This document shows positions 1 through 6,745 of a DNA stretch of 64,000 bases, piece after piece. The notes under the pieces were generated by a model, which was not told where the DNA came from, did no database searches, and saw nothing but the letters and a program-made list of their open reading frames with translations. This DNA is from Mediterraneibacter hominis (GTDB taxonomy: Bacteria; Bacillota; Clostridia; Lachnospirales; Lachnospiraceae), in the NCBI RefSeq assembly GCF_014287475.1, contig NZ_JACOPF010000003.1:1-64000 (forward strand), given 5' to 3'. The position numbers were made by a program, and so were the translations under genes. Position 1 is the stretch's first letter. Each line of letters begins with the position of its first letter.

Positions 1-75
1 GAGGTAGATAGGGCAGAGGTGGAAGTGTGGCAACACATGGAGCTGACTGTTACTAATAGGTCGAGGGCATAACCA
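1..75 (+). rRNA. 23S ribosomal RNA, 3' end only
   Basis: The first 75 bases match the strongly conserved 3' end of bacterial 23S rRNA: the segment reading GAGCTGACTG, then ACTAATAGGTCGAGG, then the closing AACC. The rest of the gene lies upstream of the window. The exact 3' end is judged by eye to within a few bases. No 5S rRNA is recognisable in the 74 bases before the first tRNA. Confidence 0.93.
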
Positions 76-149
76 AGCAGGTGATAGGTTGGATGATGAT
101 TTCTTTTATATGTAGTTTTCAGGGTATAACCTGATAAGTAAAATAGTGT

Positions 150-223
150 GGCCCAGTGGCTCAGTTGGTTAGAGCGCCGCCCTGTCACGGCGGAGGTCGA
201 GAGTTCGAGTCTCTTCTGGGTCG
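150..223 (+). tRNA. tRNA-Asp(GTC)
   Basis: A full cloverleaf can be drawn. The acceptor stem GGCCCAG pairs with CTGGGTC, the anticodon loop CTGTCAC carries GTC, the T loop is GTTCGAGT and the discriminator is G. No CCA is encoded. It is the first tRNA after the 23S gene and probably belongs to the same rrn transcript. Confidence 0.97.
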
Positions 224-228
224 TATGT

Positions 229-301
229 GGGGTCTTAGCTCAGCTGGGAGAGCATCTGCCTTACAAGCAGAGGGTCATAGGTTCGAGCCCTATAGGCCCC
301 A
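229..301 (+). tRNA. tRNA-Val(TAC)
   Basis: The acceptor stem GGGGTCT pairs with AGGCCCC. The anticodon stem-loop CTGCCTTACAAGCAG carries TAC and the T arm contains GGTTCGAGCC. The discriminator is A and CCA is not encoded. Only five bases separate it from tRNA-Asp. Confidence 0.97.
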
Positions 302-314
302 CTCAAAAAGAAAT

Positions 315-396
315 GGATGGATTCCCGAGTGGCCAAAGGGGGCAGACTGTAAATCTGTTGGCAACGCCTTCGAAGGTTCGAATCCTTCTCCATCCA
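315..396 (+). tRNA. tRNA-Tyr(GTA)
   Basis: This is a class II tRNA of 82 nt with a long variable arm (GTTGGCAACGCCTTC region). The acceptor stem GGATGGA pairs with TCCATCC, the anticodon loop reads CTGTAAA (GTA) and the T arm has GGTTCGAATCC. The discriminator is A and CCA is not encoded. Confidence 0.96.
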
Positions 397-503
397 TTGA
401 TGTTGAATGGTTAGGATCTTTCTTCATCTGTTAGCCGATAAAGTTCTGGGAATCGGACAATGTCAACTATTAGTTTATGTTGTATGAAAGAAAATTAGAA
501 ATT

Positions 504-575
504 GCCAATGTGGCGCAATTTAATGAGATTGATGGAAGTCAATCACAGGCAGAGCGCTGATTACAAATCAGTTGC
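504..575 (+). pseudogene. tRNA-Thr-like relic with inverted anticodon arm and D-arm insert
   Basis: Bases 504-521 match the first 18 bases of the intact tRNA-Thr at 595 in 15 positions. After a 27-base insert (521-547), which holds a GATTGA/TCAATC hairpin, the homology resumes at GGCAGAGC (548-555). The 15 bases at 557-571 are the exact reverse complement of the anticodon arm at 622-636 of the real tRNA-Thr, so the loop would read ACA instead of TGT. No T arm or acceptor 3' strand follows. It cannot fold as a normal tRNA and is best seen as a tRNA pseudogene or tRNA-like leader RNA. Confidence 0.6.
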
Positions 576-594
576 TCGAAAGGAAACATGAATT

Positions 595-667
595 GCCGAT
601 GTGGCTCAATTGGCAGAGCAGCTGATTTGTAATCAGCAGGTTATCGGTTCGAGTCCGATCATCGGCT
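595..667 (+). tRNA. tRNA-Thr(TGT)
   Basis: The acceptor stem GCCGATG pairs with CATCGGC. The anticodon arm GCTGA-TTTGTAA-TCAGC carries TGT and the T arm has GGTTCGAGTCC. The discriminator is T and CCA is not encoded. A degenerate copy of its 5' half lies just upstream at 504-575. Confidence 0.97.
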
Positions 668-697
668 TTATCTCGATAGAGATAGAAAATTTAATAA

Positions 698-772
<75 letters not shown>

Positions 773-815
773 TCACACGAAGTTCTTGAAGTTGTATACG
801 GACTTTAGTGTATAT

Positions 816-888
<73 letters not shown>

Positions 889-918
889 TTTTCTCTGTAA
901 AGAGAATAAATTGAATAT

Positions 919-991
919 GGGAGTGTAGCTCAGGTGGTAGAGCACTTGACTTTTAATCAAGTTGTCCGGGGTTCGAATCCCCGCACTCTCA
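919..991 (+). tRNA. tRNA-Lys(TTT)
   Basis: The acceptor stem GGGAGTG pairs with CACTCTC with one G-T pair. The anticodon arm CTTGA-CTTTTAA-TCAAG carries TTT and the T arm has GGTTCGAATCC. The discriminator is A and CCA is not encoded. It is the last tRNA of the cluster, 80 bases before the first protein gene. Confidence 0.97.
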
Positions 992-1072
992 TAAGAAGAA
1001 ACAGCGTAATCCATTTGTGGCTTGCGCTTTTTTGCTATATTAATGAACTTTAAAGTATTTTGGAGAAAGAAT

Positions 1073-2512
1073 ATGAAATCGCTATATAAAAAATTAAAAG
1101 AGTACAGCGAGTCGGATTATTATGGCTTTCATATGCCGGGACATAAAAGGAATTTATGTTTTTCTCAGGTTGGATTGCCATATGAGATTGATATTACGGA
1201 AATAGAGGGATTTGACGATCTGCATCATCCGCAGGGTATATTAAAAGAATTACAAAAGCGTGCTTCTAGGATTTATCATGCACAGGAAACAGCAGTTCTG
1301 ATCAACGGGAGTACAGCGGGCATACTTAGTGCCATTTTAGGAGTTACGGAAGAAGGAGATAAGATACTGATAGCGCGGAATTGCCATAAGTCAGTGTATC
1401 ATGCAGTCGTTTTAAATAAATTGATTCCTATATATATATATCCGGAATTTTATCCAGATAAAGACTTAAATGGAGAGATAGATCCAGAGGCAGTTCAAAA
1501 AATGTTGCAGGAAATTCCCAATATAAGAGCAGTAGTTATTACATCCCCGACTTATGACGGAGTACTTTCAGATGTAGCTAAAATCAGCGCTGTTGTCCAT
1601 CAATATAAGATTCCTTTGGTTGTGGACGAAGCACATGGGGCGCATTTTGGATTTCATCCATATTTTCCTGAAAATGCAAATCAAAAGGGGGCTGATATTG
1701 TTATACATAGCCTTCATAAAACATTGCCTTCTTTGACACAGACAGCGCTTCTGCATAAAAACGGCAGTATTGTTGATTGGCAGAGAGTATGTTATTATCT
1801 GGATATGTTACAGACAAGCAGTCCTTCCTATGTTCTGATGGCGTCTATTGATGTGTGCATTTCTAAAATAGAAGAAAAGGGAGCAGAATATTTTGAAGAT
1901 TATGTAGAGTTACTAAAAGAAACAAGAAAGGAATTGCAAAAATTAAAAAAATTAAGTCTACAGCAGACAAGAGAGTATGATCTTTCTAAAATTGTTATTT
2001 CTGCAAGGGATACGGAATATACGGGAAAGGATATATATAATATTTTATTGAAGAAATATCATTTACAAATGGAAATGGCAGCAGGAAGTTATGTATTAGG
2101 AATGACCTCTGTAGCGGATACTCCAGAAGGGATGCAGCGGCTTCATAGTGCGCTTTTAGAGATAGACCCAAATATAGTGTTGAAGGAAAGCAAAAATAGC
2201 AGAAAGAAGATGACACAAAGTTATCTTCCTAAGCTTGACAGAAAATATACGAGTGCGGAATTAAGAAAAAAAATAGATATGTCAAAAAGAGATAGGAATA
2301 CAGGAAATTTAAAAAGTATAGCATGGGAAATAAGTGAAGGATATGTTTCTGCGGAATATGCCTATATTTATCCTCCAGGTATCCCTTTGATTGTACCGGG
2401 TGAACAAATTTCAAAAGAAGTACAGCTTAGTTTATATAAATTTCGAGAATTAGGATTTCAGATACAAGGGCTTAAGAAAAATGGCAAAATAGAGGTGTGG
2501 ATAGATGCATAA
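1073..2512 (+). CDS. Orn/Lys/Arg decarboxylase-family PLP enzyme
   Basis: A 479-residue fold-type I PLP protein of the basic amino-acid decarboxylase family. It opens with the family motif YGFHMPGHKR near residue 15. The PLP lysine is K216 in HSLHKTLPS, with VDEAHGAHFG upstream as the aspartate that holds the pyridine ring. It is shorter than the E. coli-type enzymes and resembles the YaaO-type clostridial form, so it may decarboxylate lysine or arginine; the substrate cannot be read off. The start at 1073 is preferred over an upstream TTG because GGAG lies 7-8 bases before it. It overlaps the next gene by 8 bases and opens the operon that later continues with holB. Confidence 0.88.
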   Translation: MKSLYKKLKEYSESDYYGFHMPGHKRNLCFSQVGLPYEIDITEIEGFDDLHHPQGILKELQKRASRIYHAQETAVLINGSTAGILSAILGVTEEGDKILIARNCHKSVYHAVVLNKLIPIYIYPEFYPDKDLNGEIDPEAVQKMLQEIPNIRAVVITSPTYDGVLSDVAKISAVVHQYKIPLVVDEAHGAHFGFHPYFPENANQKGADIVIHSLHKTLPSLTQTALLHKNGSIVDWQRVCYYLDMLQTSSPSYVLMASIDVCISKIEEKGAEYFEDYVELLKETRKELQKLKKLSLQQTREYDLSKIVISARDTEYTGKDIYNILLKKYHLQMEMAAGSYVLGMTSVADTPEGMQRLHSALLEIDPNIVLKESKNSRKKMTQSYLPKLDRKYTSAELRKKIDMSKRDRNTGNLKSIAWEISEGYVSAEYAYIYPPGIPLIVPGEQISKEVQLSLYKFRELGFQIQGLKKNGKIEVWIDA

Positions 2513-3089
2513 AATTTTTTATATTATGGGGAAAAGTTCTTCGGGAAAAGATTCTATATTTAAAGAGCTGCGGAAGAAATGCCCGCAATTAAAGACAATT
2601 ATACTTTATACAACTCGTCCGATTCGTTCTGGAGAAAAGGATGGAGAGGATTATTATTTTGTTAATGAGGCTGTACTTGCCAGTATGAAGCAAAGAAATA
2701 AGATTATTGAACTAAGGTCATATCATACACAGTGCGGCATATGGAAGTACTTTACTGCGGATGACGGACAAATTGATTTAGGAGAAAGCAGTTATCTGGT
2801 CATTGGAACATTAGAATCTTTTAGAGACATGTGTGACTATTTTGGGGAGGAGAATTTGGTTCCGATTTATATCGAAGTAAGAGATGATCTGCGTCTTGAA
2901 CGGGCATTAAAACGAGAGCGTCTGCAGAAATCTCCTAAATATGCAGAAATGTGCAGGAGATTTCTGGCAGATGAAAAAGACTTTTCTGATGAAAAGCTGA
3001 AAGAAATAGGAGTTGAGAATAGATTTCAAAATATAGAGTTTGAAAAATGCCTAAGTGAAATTGAAGCATTTATAATAAAAAGATTGTAG
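2505..3089 (+). CDS. gmk: guanylate kinase-like protein
   Basis: A 194-residue P-loop protein with MGKSSSGKDSIF at residues 8-19 and the guanylate-binding segment TTRPIRSGEKDGEDYYF near residues 36-53. This is the guanylate kinase layout (GMP + ATP to GDP + ADP). The P-loop has SSSGKD where housekeeping Gmk has GPSGVGK, so it may be a paralogue with a specialised role and not the sole cellular Gmk. It overlaps the decarboxylase by 8 bases and is translationally coupled to it. In related clostridia holB follows soon after; here an 8.7-kb phage-tail element intervenes. Confidence 0.82.
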   Translation: MHKIFYIMGKSSSGKDSIFKELRKKCPQLKTIILYTTRPIRSGEKDGEDYYFVNEAVLASMKQRNKIIELRSYHTQCGIWKYFTADDGQIDLGESSYLVIGTLESFRDMCDYFGEENLVPIYIEVRDDLRLERALKRERLQKSPKYAEMCRRFLADEKDFSDEKLKEIGVENRFQNIEFEKCLSEIEAFIIKRL

Positions 3090-3097
3090 AGGCTTTT

Positions 3098-3127
3098 AAA
3101 AGACATTTTTAGGGTAAGACTGTCTTT
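3098..3127. terminator. hairpin between convergent gmk and immA-like genes
   Basis: AAAAGACA at 3098-3105 pairs with TGTCTTT at 3121-3127 around a 15-base loop, and TTTCT follows. The stem is short, so it is a weak bidirectional terminator candidate at the left edge of the phage-tail element. Confidence 0.4.
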
Positions 3128-3133
3128 CTCCAT

Positions 3134-3610
3134 TTAATCTTTCTTTACTAATTTTCCAACTGCCAAGTTGGGAATAAATAAAATATAATAATTATTATGT
3201 ATTACGGAAGCGCCAAACTTATTTCGGTAATAATCTATTGCTTCCTGTAGGAATATTTCTGTCACCTCCAGAAATTCTGCAGTTTCATAAGACGTATTAC
3301 ATCCATATTCAAAAGCATCGATTAAGCCTTGAAGCCCTATTTGTTTATCAAATGCCCATCCACGTGCTTGATGTTCTTGTTTTGCATTTTGAATATTAGA
3401 CAAGTTTAGGATATTTCCGTAGGATGTATAATGATGTCCTAATTCCTCAGCGAGAATACAGGATTTCTCTGCCGTGGTATCTAATTGATCTGATAGGGCT
3501 ATACTGCCGTTTATATAGAGCCCTTTTAGTTTTCCTCTAAAGGTATAATTTTCGTCTACAGAAATGCCTTCTGAAACGGCTTCATTCAAAAGTTTCTCAT
3601 ATTTATTCAA
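3134..3610 (-). CDS. ImmA/IrrE-like metallopeptidase, putative anti-repressor
   Basis: A 158-residue protein with the ImmA/IrrE-type core CILAEELGHHYTS at residues 51-63, followed by AFEYGCNTSYETAEFLEVT, the usual helical part with a third metal-ligand region. ImmA proteins cleave the phage or ICE repressor encoded next door, as ImmA does to ImmR in ICEBs1. The first His of the HExxH motif is Glu here (EELGHH), a form common in phage members. The start is TTG at 3610, with GGAG about 10 bases upstream. The gene lies downstream of the XRE repressor gene on the same strand, which fits a repressor-protease operon. The catalytic state is inferred, not shown. Confidence 0.8.
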   Translation of the reverse strand: MNKYEKLLNEAVSEGISVDENYTFRGKLKGLYINGSIALSDQLDTTAEKSCILAEELGHHYTSYGNILNLSNIQNAKQEHQARGWAFDKQIGLQGLIDAFEYGCNTSYETAEFLEVTEIFLQEAIDYYRNKFGASVIHNNYYILFIPNLAVGKLVKKD

Positions 3611-3709
3611 TGTTATATCATCTCCTGTGTTTAGTATATAAAAGAACCTGTACTATAAACAGGACGGAAGAATATATTTAAAGATGAAGTTTTTATGGAT
3701 TATTATATA

Positions 3710-4024
3710 TTATAATTTTTCACGTTTGTTCCTGATAAATTCAATATAGGAAGCTACATCATCAAGTTCATCTTGCGTTAAATCGGAAGTATCAAGATGT
3801 GCAGCGATAGTTACAGGTTCTTCATCTTCCCATCCTAATAGATAAGCAGGGGAACACTGCAAGACGCGAGCAAGGGCTTCTATTTTATCAATTCCCATGT
3901 TTTGAATGTTGTTCGATTCATATCGTGAAACTGTAGATTCAGCAGTTCCTAAAGCAGCGGCAACATCCTTTAAAGTTAATCCTAGTTCCGTTCTTCTCTT
4001 TTTTATGAGTTTATTTACTTCCAT
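3710..4024 (-). CDS. XRE-family (CI-like) repressor of the phage-tail element
   Basis: A 104-residue protein with an N-terminal helix-turn-helix: LIKKRRTELGLTLKDVAAAL, then GTAESTVSRYESN as recognition helix, then the conserved LARVLQCSPAYLLGW. There is no peptidase S24 domain, so inactivation would come from the neighbouring ImmA-like protein and not from RecA self-cleavage. AGGAGGTG lies 6-8 bases before the ATG. It is transcribed leftward from a region holding four TTGCGT-AA-ACGCAA operators and is therefore the likely operator-binding protein and the autoregulated master switch for the tail genes to the right. Confidence 0.88.
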   Translation of the reverse strand: MEVNKLIKKRRTELGLTLKDVAAALGTAESTVSRYESNNIQNMGIDKIEALARVLQCSPAYLLGWEDEEPVTIAAHLDTSDLTQDELDDVASYIEFIRNKREKL

Positions 4025-4058
4025 AGAAACACCTCCTAAATATTATAATAACACAATA

Positions 4059-4203
4059 TTGCGTAAAAGCAAATAAAATTGCGTAAACGAAAAAAATGTG
4101 TTGACAAGTTGGGAAATTATGGTATTATAAGATTAAGAATTGCGTAAACGCAAAAAAAGAAAGTATTTAATATTTTTTTATATAAAAACTTGCGTAAACG
4201 CAA
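4059..4203. promoter_or_regulatory. four repressor operators (TTGCGT-AA-ACGCAA)
   Basis: A dyad of TTGCGT and ACGCAA around two bases occurs at 4059-4072 (one mismatch), 4079-4092 (right arm decayed), 4140-4153 (perfect) and 4190-4203 (perfect). The two left sites overlap the putative leftward repressor promoter, whose -10 box TATAAT is on the minus strand at 4042-4047. The third lies just past the -10 of the rightward promoter. The arrangement matches lambda-like switches. Binding by the XRE protein encoded at 3710 is inferred. Confidence 0.8.
4101..4128 (+). promoter_or_regulatory. rightward promoter of the tail gene operon
   Basis: TTGACA at 4101-4106 and TATTAT at 4123-4128 are 16 bases apart. 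Operators flank it at 4079 and 4140, so a bound repressor would cover both ends. It should drive the tail genes from 4264 onward. Confidence 0.75.
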
Positions 4204-4263
4204 AGTGTCGGCAGATAAGACGTAAAATAGTCGTATGATGTAAAATTTTTGAAAGGAGACGGT

Positions 4264-4527
4264 ATGAAAAGAAAGGATTTAATGAATCTTGGTTTGGATA
4301 AAAAGACAGTTGGCCAGATTATGGCATGGAATGGCATGGATATAGAAAGAGAAAAAAGAAAACGACTAGAGTTAGAAAAGAAATTTCAGGAAACACAGAA
4401 ATATGTCCAAGATATTGAAAAAGAAAATAAGACTATAAAAGAAGAAGCCATGTATAAAAAAATTCTCGAAGAAATTATCCATGCAGAGACAGGAGAAAAA
4501 AGAAAAATGTTGATAGCATTTATCTGA
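4264..4527 (+). CDS. small coiled-coil protein like the N-terminus of phage Gp20 scaffold
   Basis: An 87-residue protein. Its opening, MKRKDLMNLGLDKKTVGQIMAWNGMDIE in three short motifs, resembles the start of phage minor structural protein Gp20 (scaffold), where GL-x5-I-x2-IMxxNGxDIE is typical. A charged coiled coil follows at residues 27-70. Full-length scaffolds are about 150-220 residues, so this is the N-terminal part only, ending naturally at a stop. The start at 4264 has AAAGGAGA 5 bases upstream. It is the first gene after the rightward promoter. No capsid gene is present, so a scaffold role makes little sense and the protein may have been reused. Confidence 0.5.
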   Translation: MKRKDLMNLGLDKKTVGQIMAWNGMDIEREKRKRLELEKKFQETQKYVQDIEKENKTIKEEAMYKKILEEIIHAETGEKRKMLIAFI

Positions 4528-4567
4528 CGATAGATTTTTATATCCGTACCCTATGAAAGGAGCTTAG

Positions 4568-4993
4568 ATGTCAAACAAAACAATGCAAAAACCAGTGATT
4601 TCTAGTATATGTGAATATATAATGTCTTGTCCTTTTATGGAGAATGGAAAAGTAGATATTCCTTCTTTAGAAGAAGGAATGCCTTATTCCATTGATTTAG
4701 CAGATGAAGGAAAAATATATAAAAAGTATACTGATGGAACGTGTATTCGGCAGATAATTTTTAAGCTGTCATCCATTGCCTTGTATGATGCACAGCTTCG
4801 CCAAAAAATTGTAAAAGATGGATTTCCCCAGTATTTTGAGGAATGGCTGGAAGAACAGAGGGCTGAAGAGAAATATCCGACATTATCGGGATATACACCG
4901 ATAGACATCCAGATTATAGAAGATGGATGGGCTTTTTCTGAAAAGGAGGAAACAGCTAGATTTCAACTAATAGGAAGATTTATTTATAAATAG
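4568..4993 (+). CDS. phage minor capsid / tail terminator-like protein
   Basis: A 141-residue protein with the pattern of Gram-positive siphophage minor capsid or tail-completion proteins placed directly before the major tail gene. It has an acidic N-terminal helix, a YSID strand, then KKYTDGTCIRQIIFKLSS, and FPQYFEEWLEEQ, which matches the usual sWLeeQ segment. In phages such proteins cap the tail tube and fix it to the head; in a headless particle the cap alone would end tail growth. AAAGGAGC precedes the ATG. The family call rests on motif and gene order. Confidence 0.6.
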   Translation: MSNKTMQKPVISSICEYIMSCPFMENGKVDIPSLEEGMPYSIDLADEGKIYKKYTDGTCIRQIIFKLSSIALYDAQLRQKIVKDGFPQYFEEWLEEQRAEEKYPTLSGYTPIDIQIIEDGWAFSEKEETARFQLIGRFIYK

Positions 4994-5010
4994 GAAAGGA
5001 AGTATGAATT

Positions 5011-5514
5011 ATGACAGAGACACAGAAATTAGTAGGAAGACATAAAAGACTAGCATTTTTAGGAATGGAAGACGATAAATATTCAAAAATGACAGCATTT
5101 ACTGCTATGAGTGAAGCAAAAGAAGCAAAAGAATATAGTCGGCAGTATGTAGATGAGGCTACAGAACGGACAGATGTTGTTGGCTATGCCACGGGAATCG
5201 AGTATTCTTTTGACCGCTATTCTGACAATCCGGTACATACGAAAATTGCAGAAATTACAGATGACGAAGTTGTAGGGACAGGTGCTCTGGTAGAAATTGT
5301 TACAGCAGACATTTTTGAAGAGGATAGCCAAGGAAGATGCCCAGCGAGAAAAAGAACATACAGTGTAGTTCCTGATACAACAGGAGATGGAACAGATGCA
5401 TTGATTTACAGTGGTACTTTTAAAGCTTCTTCTGAAATTGTAAAAGGATACTGTACAACGACAGATAAGTGGAATACCTGTACATTTACAGAAGGAGAAA
5501 TTCCAAAAGAATAA
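5011..5514 (+). CDS. major tail (tube) protein
   Basis: A 167-residue protein with the features of the siphophage major tail protein. It has an N-terminal arm (KLVGRHKRLAFLGM), the YSRQYVDEATERTDVVGY segment that begins the tube beta-barrel, and the block IEYSFDRYSDNPVHTKIAEI. Later strands include RKRTYSVVPDTTGDG. It would polymerise into the non-contractile tail tube. Its place between the terminator-like and chaperone genes is canonical. AGGAAAGGAAG lies about 9 bases upstream of the ATG at 5011. Confidence 0.75.
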   Translation: MTETQKLVGRHKRLAFLGMEDDKYSKMTAFTAMSEAKEAKEYSRQYVDEATERTDVVGYATGIEYSFDRYSDNPVHTKIAEITDDEVVGTGALVEIVTADIFEEDSQGRCPARKRTYSVVPDTTGDGTDALIYSGTFKASSEIVKGYCTTTDKWNTCTFTEGEIPKE

Positions 5515-5534
5515 GAGAAAGTGAGGGTGAGCCT

Positions 5535-5930
5535 ATGAGCCTATGGAAATTTGAGGGTTTTGAGACAGAGATTGATTTTACGGATGCAGATTTTTTGGAA
5601 AAATTAGAAGCTGCACAAGGACAGCTAGATCAGGAAAGTAAGAATGTTCCTAAAGTGGGAAAAAGCAGTGATATAGTCCGTGGACAAATAGCATGTTTTG
5701 AACGTTTTTATGATAGGCTATTTGGGGAAGGAGCTGGCAGAAAGATATTAGAAGGAAAGAACAGTCTTGAACATGCCCTTCATTCTATTGAATCTCTTAC
5801 TACATTTTATGAAGAAGAAGGGAAAAGAGTAGATGACCGTTTTAATAAGTATTATGTGAAAATAAAGGGAAATAAAAATTATGGTGGATACCAGAAAGGA
5901 AAGAAAGGAAGTCCCCAATATAGCAGGTGA
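5535..5930 (+). CDS. DUF6673-like tail assembly chaperone (first)
   Basis: A 131-residue protein starting MSLWKFEGFETEIDFTDADFLEKLEAA, a pattern of the small acidic phage proteins encoded after the tail tube (DUF6673 type). The C-terminus is lysine- and glycine-rich (KGNKNYGGYQKGKKG). Proteins in this position act as the G-like tail assembly chaperone that coats the tape measure. The start at 5535 is chosen because it has GTGAGGGTGAGCCT upstream and restores the family N-terminus; the longer upstream frame overlaps the tube gene. Confidence 0.6.
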   Translation: MSLWKFEGFETEIDFTDADFLEKLEAAQGQLDQESKNVPKVGKSSDIVRGQIACFERFYDRLFGEGAGRKILEGKNSLEHALHSIESLTTFYEEEGKRVDDRFNKYYVKIKGNKNYGGYQKGKKGSPQYSR

Positions 5931-5936
5931 TAAAGA

Positions 5937-6509
5937 GTGAATGTTCTTTATGAAAGGTTTCCGCATCATGTTACAGTATGTGGCCGAAAATATCGAATTG
6001 TAACAGACTTCCGAGAATGGATAAAATTTATAGAGCTTATGGAAGATGATACAGTTATGAACCATGAAAAAATGCTGCTTCTTATGCAGTGGTATATAGA
6101 TATTCCAGCAGAATATGAAGAAGCAGTACAGGCATTGGGGAAATTTCTCAGTGGAAATAGAAGTGACACATTTTTACAGAGTGACAGCAGAATAGGAAAT
6201 GCAGGACAAGGACTGCAGGCATTTTCTTATACGGAAGATGCAGAATGTATCTATTGTGCATTTTTACAATGTTATGGAATTGAACTTGATACTGTAACTT
6301 ATATGCATTGGTGGAAATTTAAGATATTGTTTGAAGGCCTACCGGAAAATACAGAAATAAAACAGAGAATACTGTATCGTACGATCAATCTCAATGAAGT
6401 AAAAGATAAAGAAGAAAGAAAAAGAATCCGGAAAATTAAAAAGCAGATTGCCCTGCACTCTACCGGCAGGATACCGGGAGATTATGAGATAGGAGATATG
6501 TTTTCATGA
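5937..6509 (+). CDS. bacteriophage Gp15-family protein (second tail chaperone)
   Basis: A 190-residue protein with the Gp15 pattern: a YRIVTDFREWIKFIELMEDD block near residues 18-38, then ALGKFLSGN, then the conserved aromatic core DAECIYCAFLQCYGIEL and MHWWKFKILFEGLPENTEIKQRILYRTINLN, and a basic tail with DKEERKRIRKIKKQ. Gp15 sits between tail chaperone and tape measure in many siphophages of Firmicutes and is thought to be the T-like chaperone. The start is GTG at 5937 with AGGTG 8 bases upstream. It overlaps the next gene at ATGA. Confidence 0.8.
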   Translation: MNVLYERFPHHVTVCGRKYRIVTDFREWIKFIELMEDDTVMNHEKMLLLMQWYIDIPAEYEEAVQALGKFLSGNRSDTFLQSDSRIGNAGQGLQAFSYTEDAECIYCAFLQCYGIELDTVTYMHWWKFKILFEGLPENTEIKQRILYRTINLNEVKDKEERKRIRKIKKQIALHSTGRIPGDYEIGDMFS

Positions 6510-6673
6510 ATAGGATAGTAAAAAAAAGCAGGCTTCCCGTTGAAAGAAAATGGTTTTGCTGTCCATATCCGGATTGTAGACAGAATTTAATGATTTATGA
6601 TAATACCGCAAGATGCAGCGGAGTTTATATCCGCTGCAAAAAATGCGGACGAGAAGTAAAAGTAGAGATATAA
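6506..6673 (+). CDS. small zinc-ribbon protein, Com-like
   Basis: A 55-residue protein. Cysteines CCPYPDC near residues 18-24 and CSGVYIRCKKCGRE near residues 38-51 form a C4-type zinc ribbon. The pattern, with a second knuckle of the form G-x-Y-I-R-C-K-x-C-G, resembles the phage Mu Com protein, an RNA-binding translational activator, and small Cys-rich proteins of clostridial prophages. It starts in an ATGA overlap with the Gp15 gene, so it is translationally coupled, and lies just before the tape measure gene. A role in RNA binding is inference only. Confidence 0.6.
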   Translation: MNRIVKKSRLPVERKWFCCPYPDCRQNLMIYDNTARCSGVYIRCKKCGREVKVEI

Positions 6674-6745
6674 GATAAAAGAATTTATAACTGTATATAA
6701 GCATATGTGAGCCATTGAGCCGTGCATATAAGAAAGGATGGTAAT

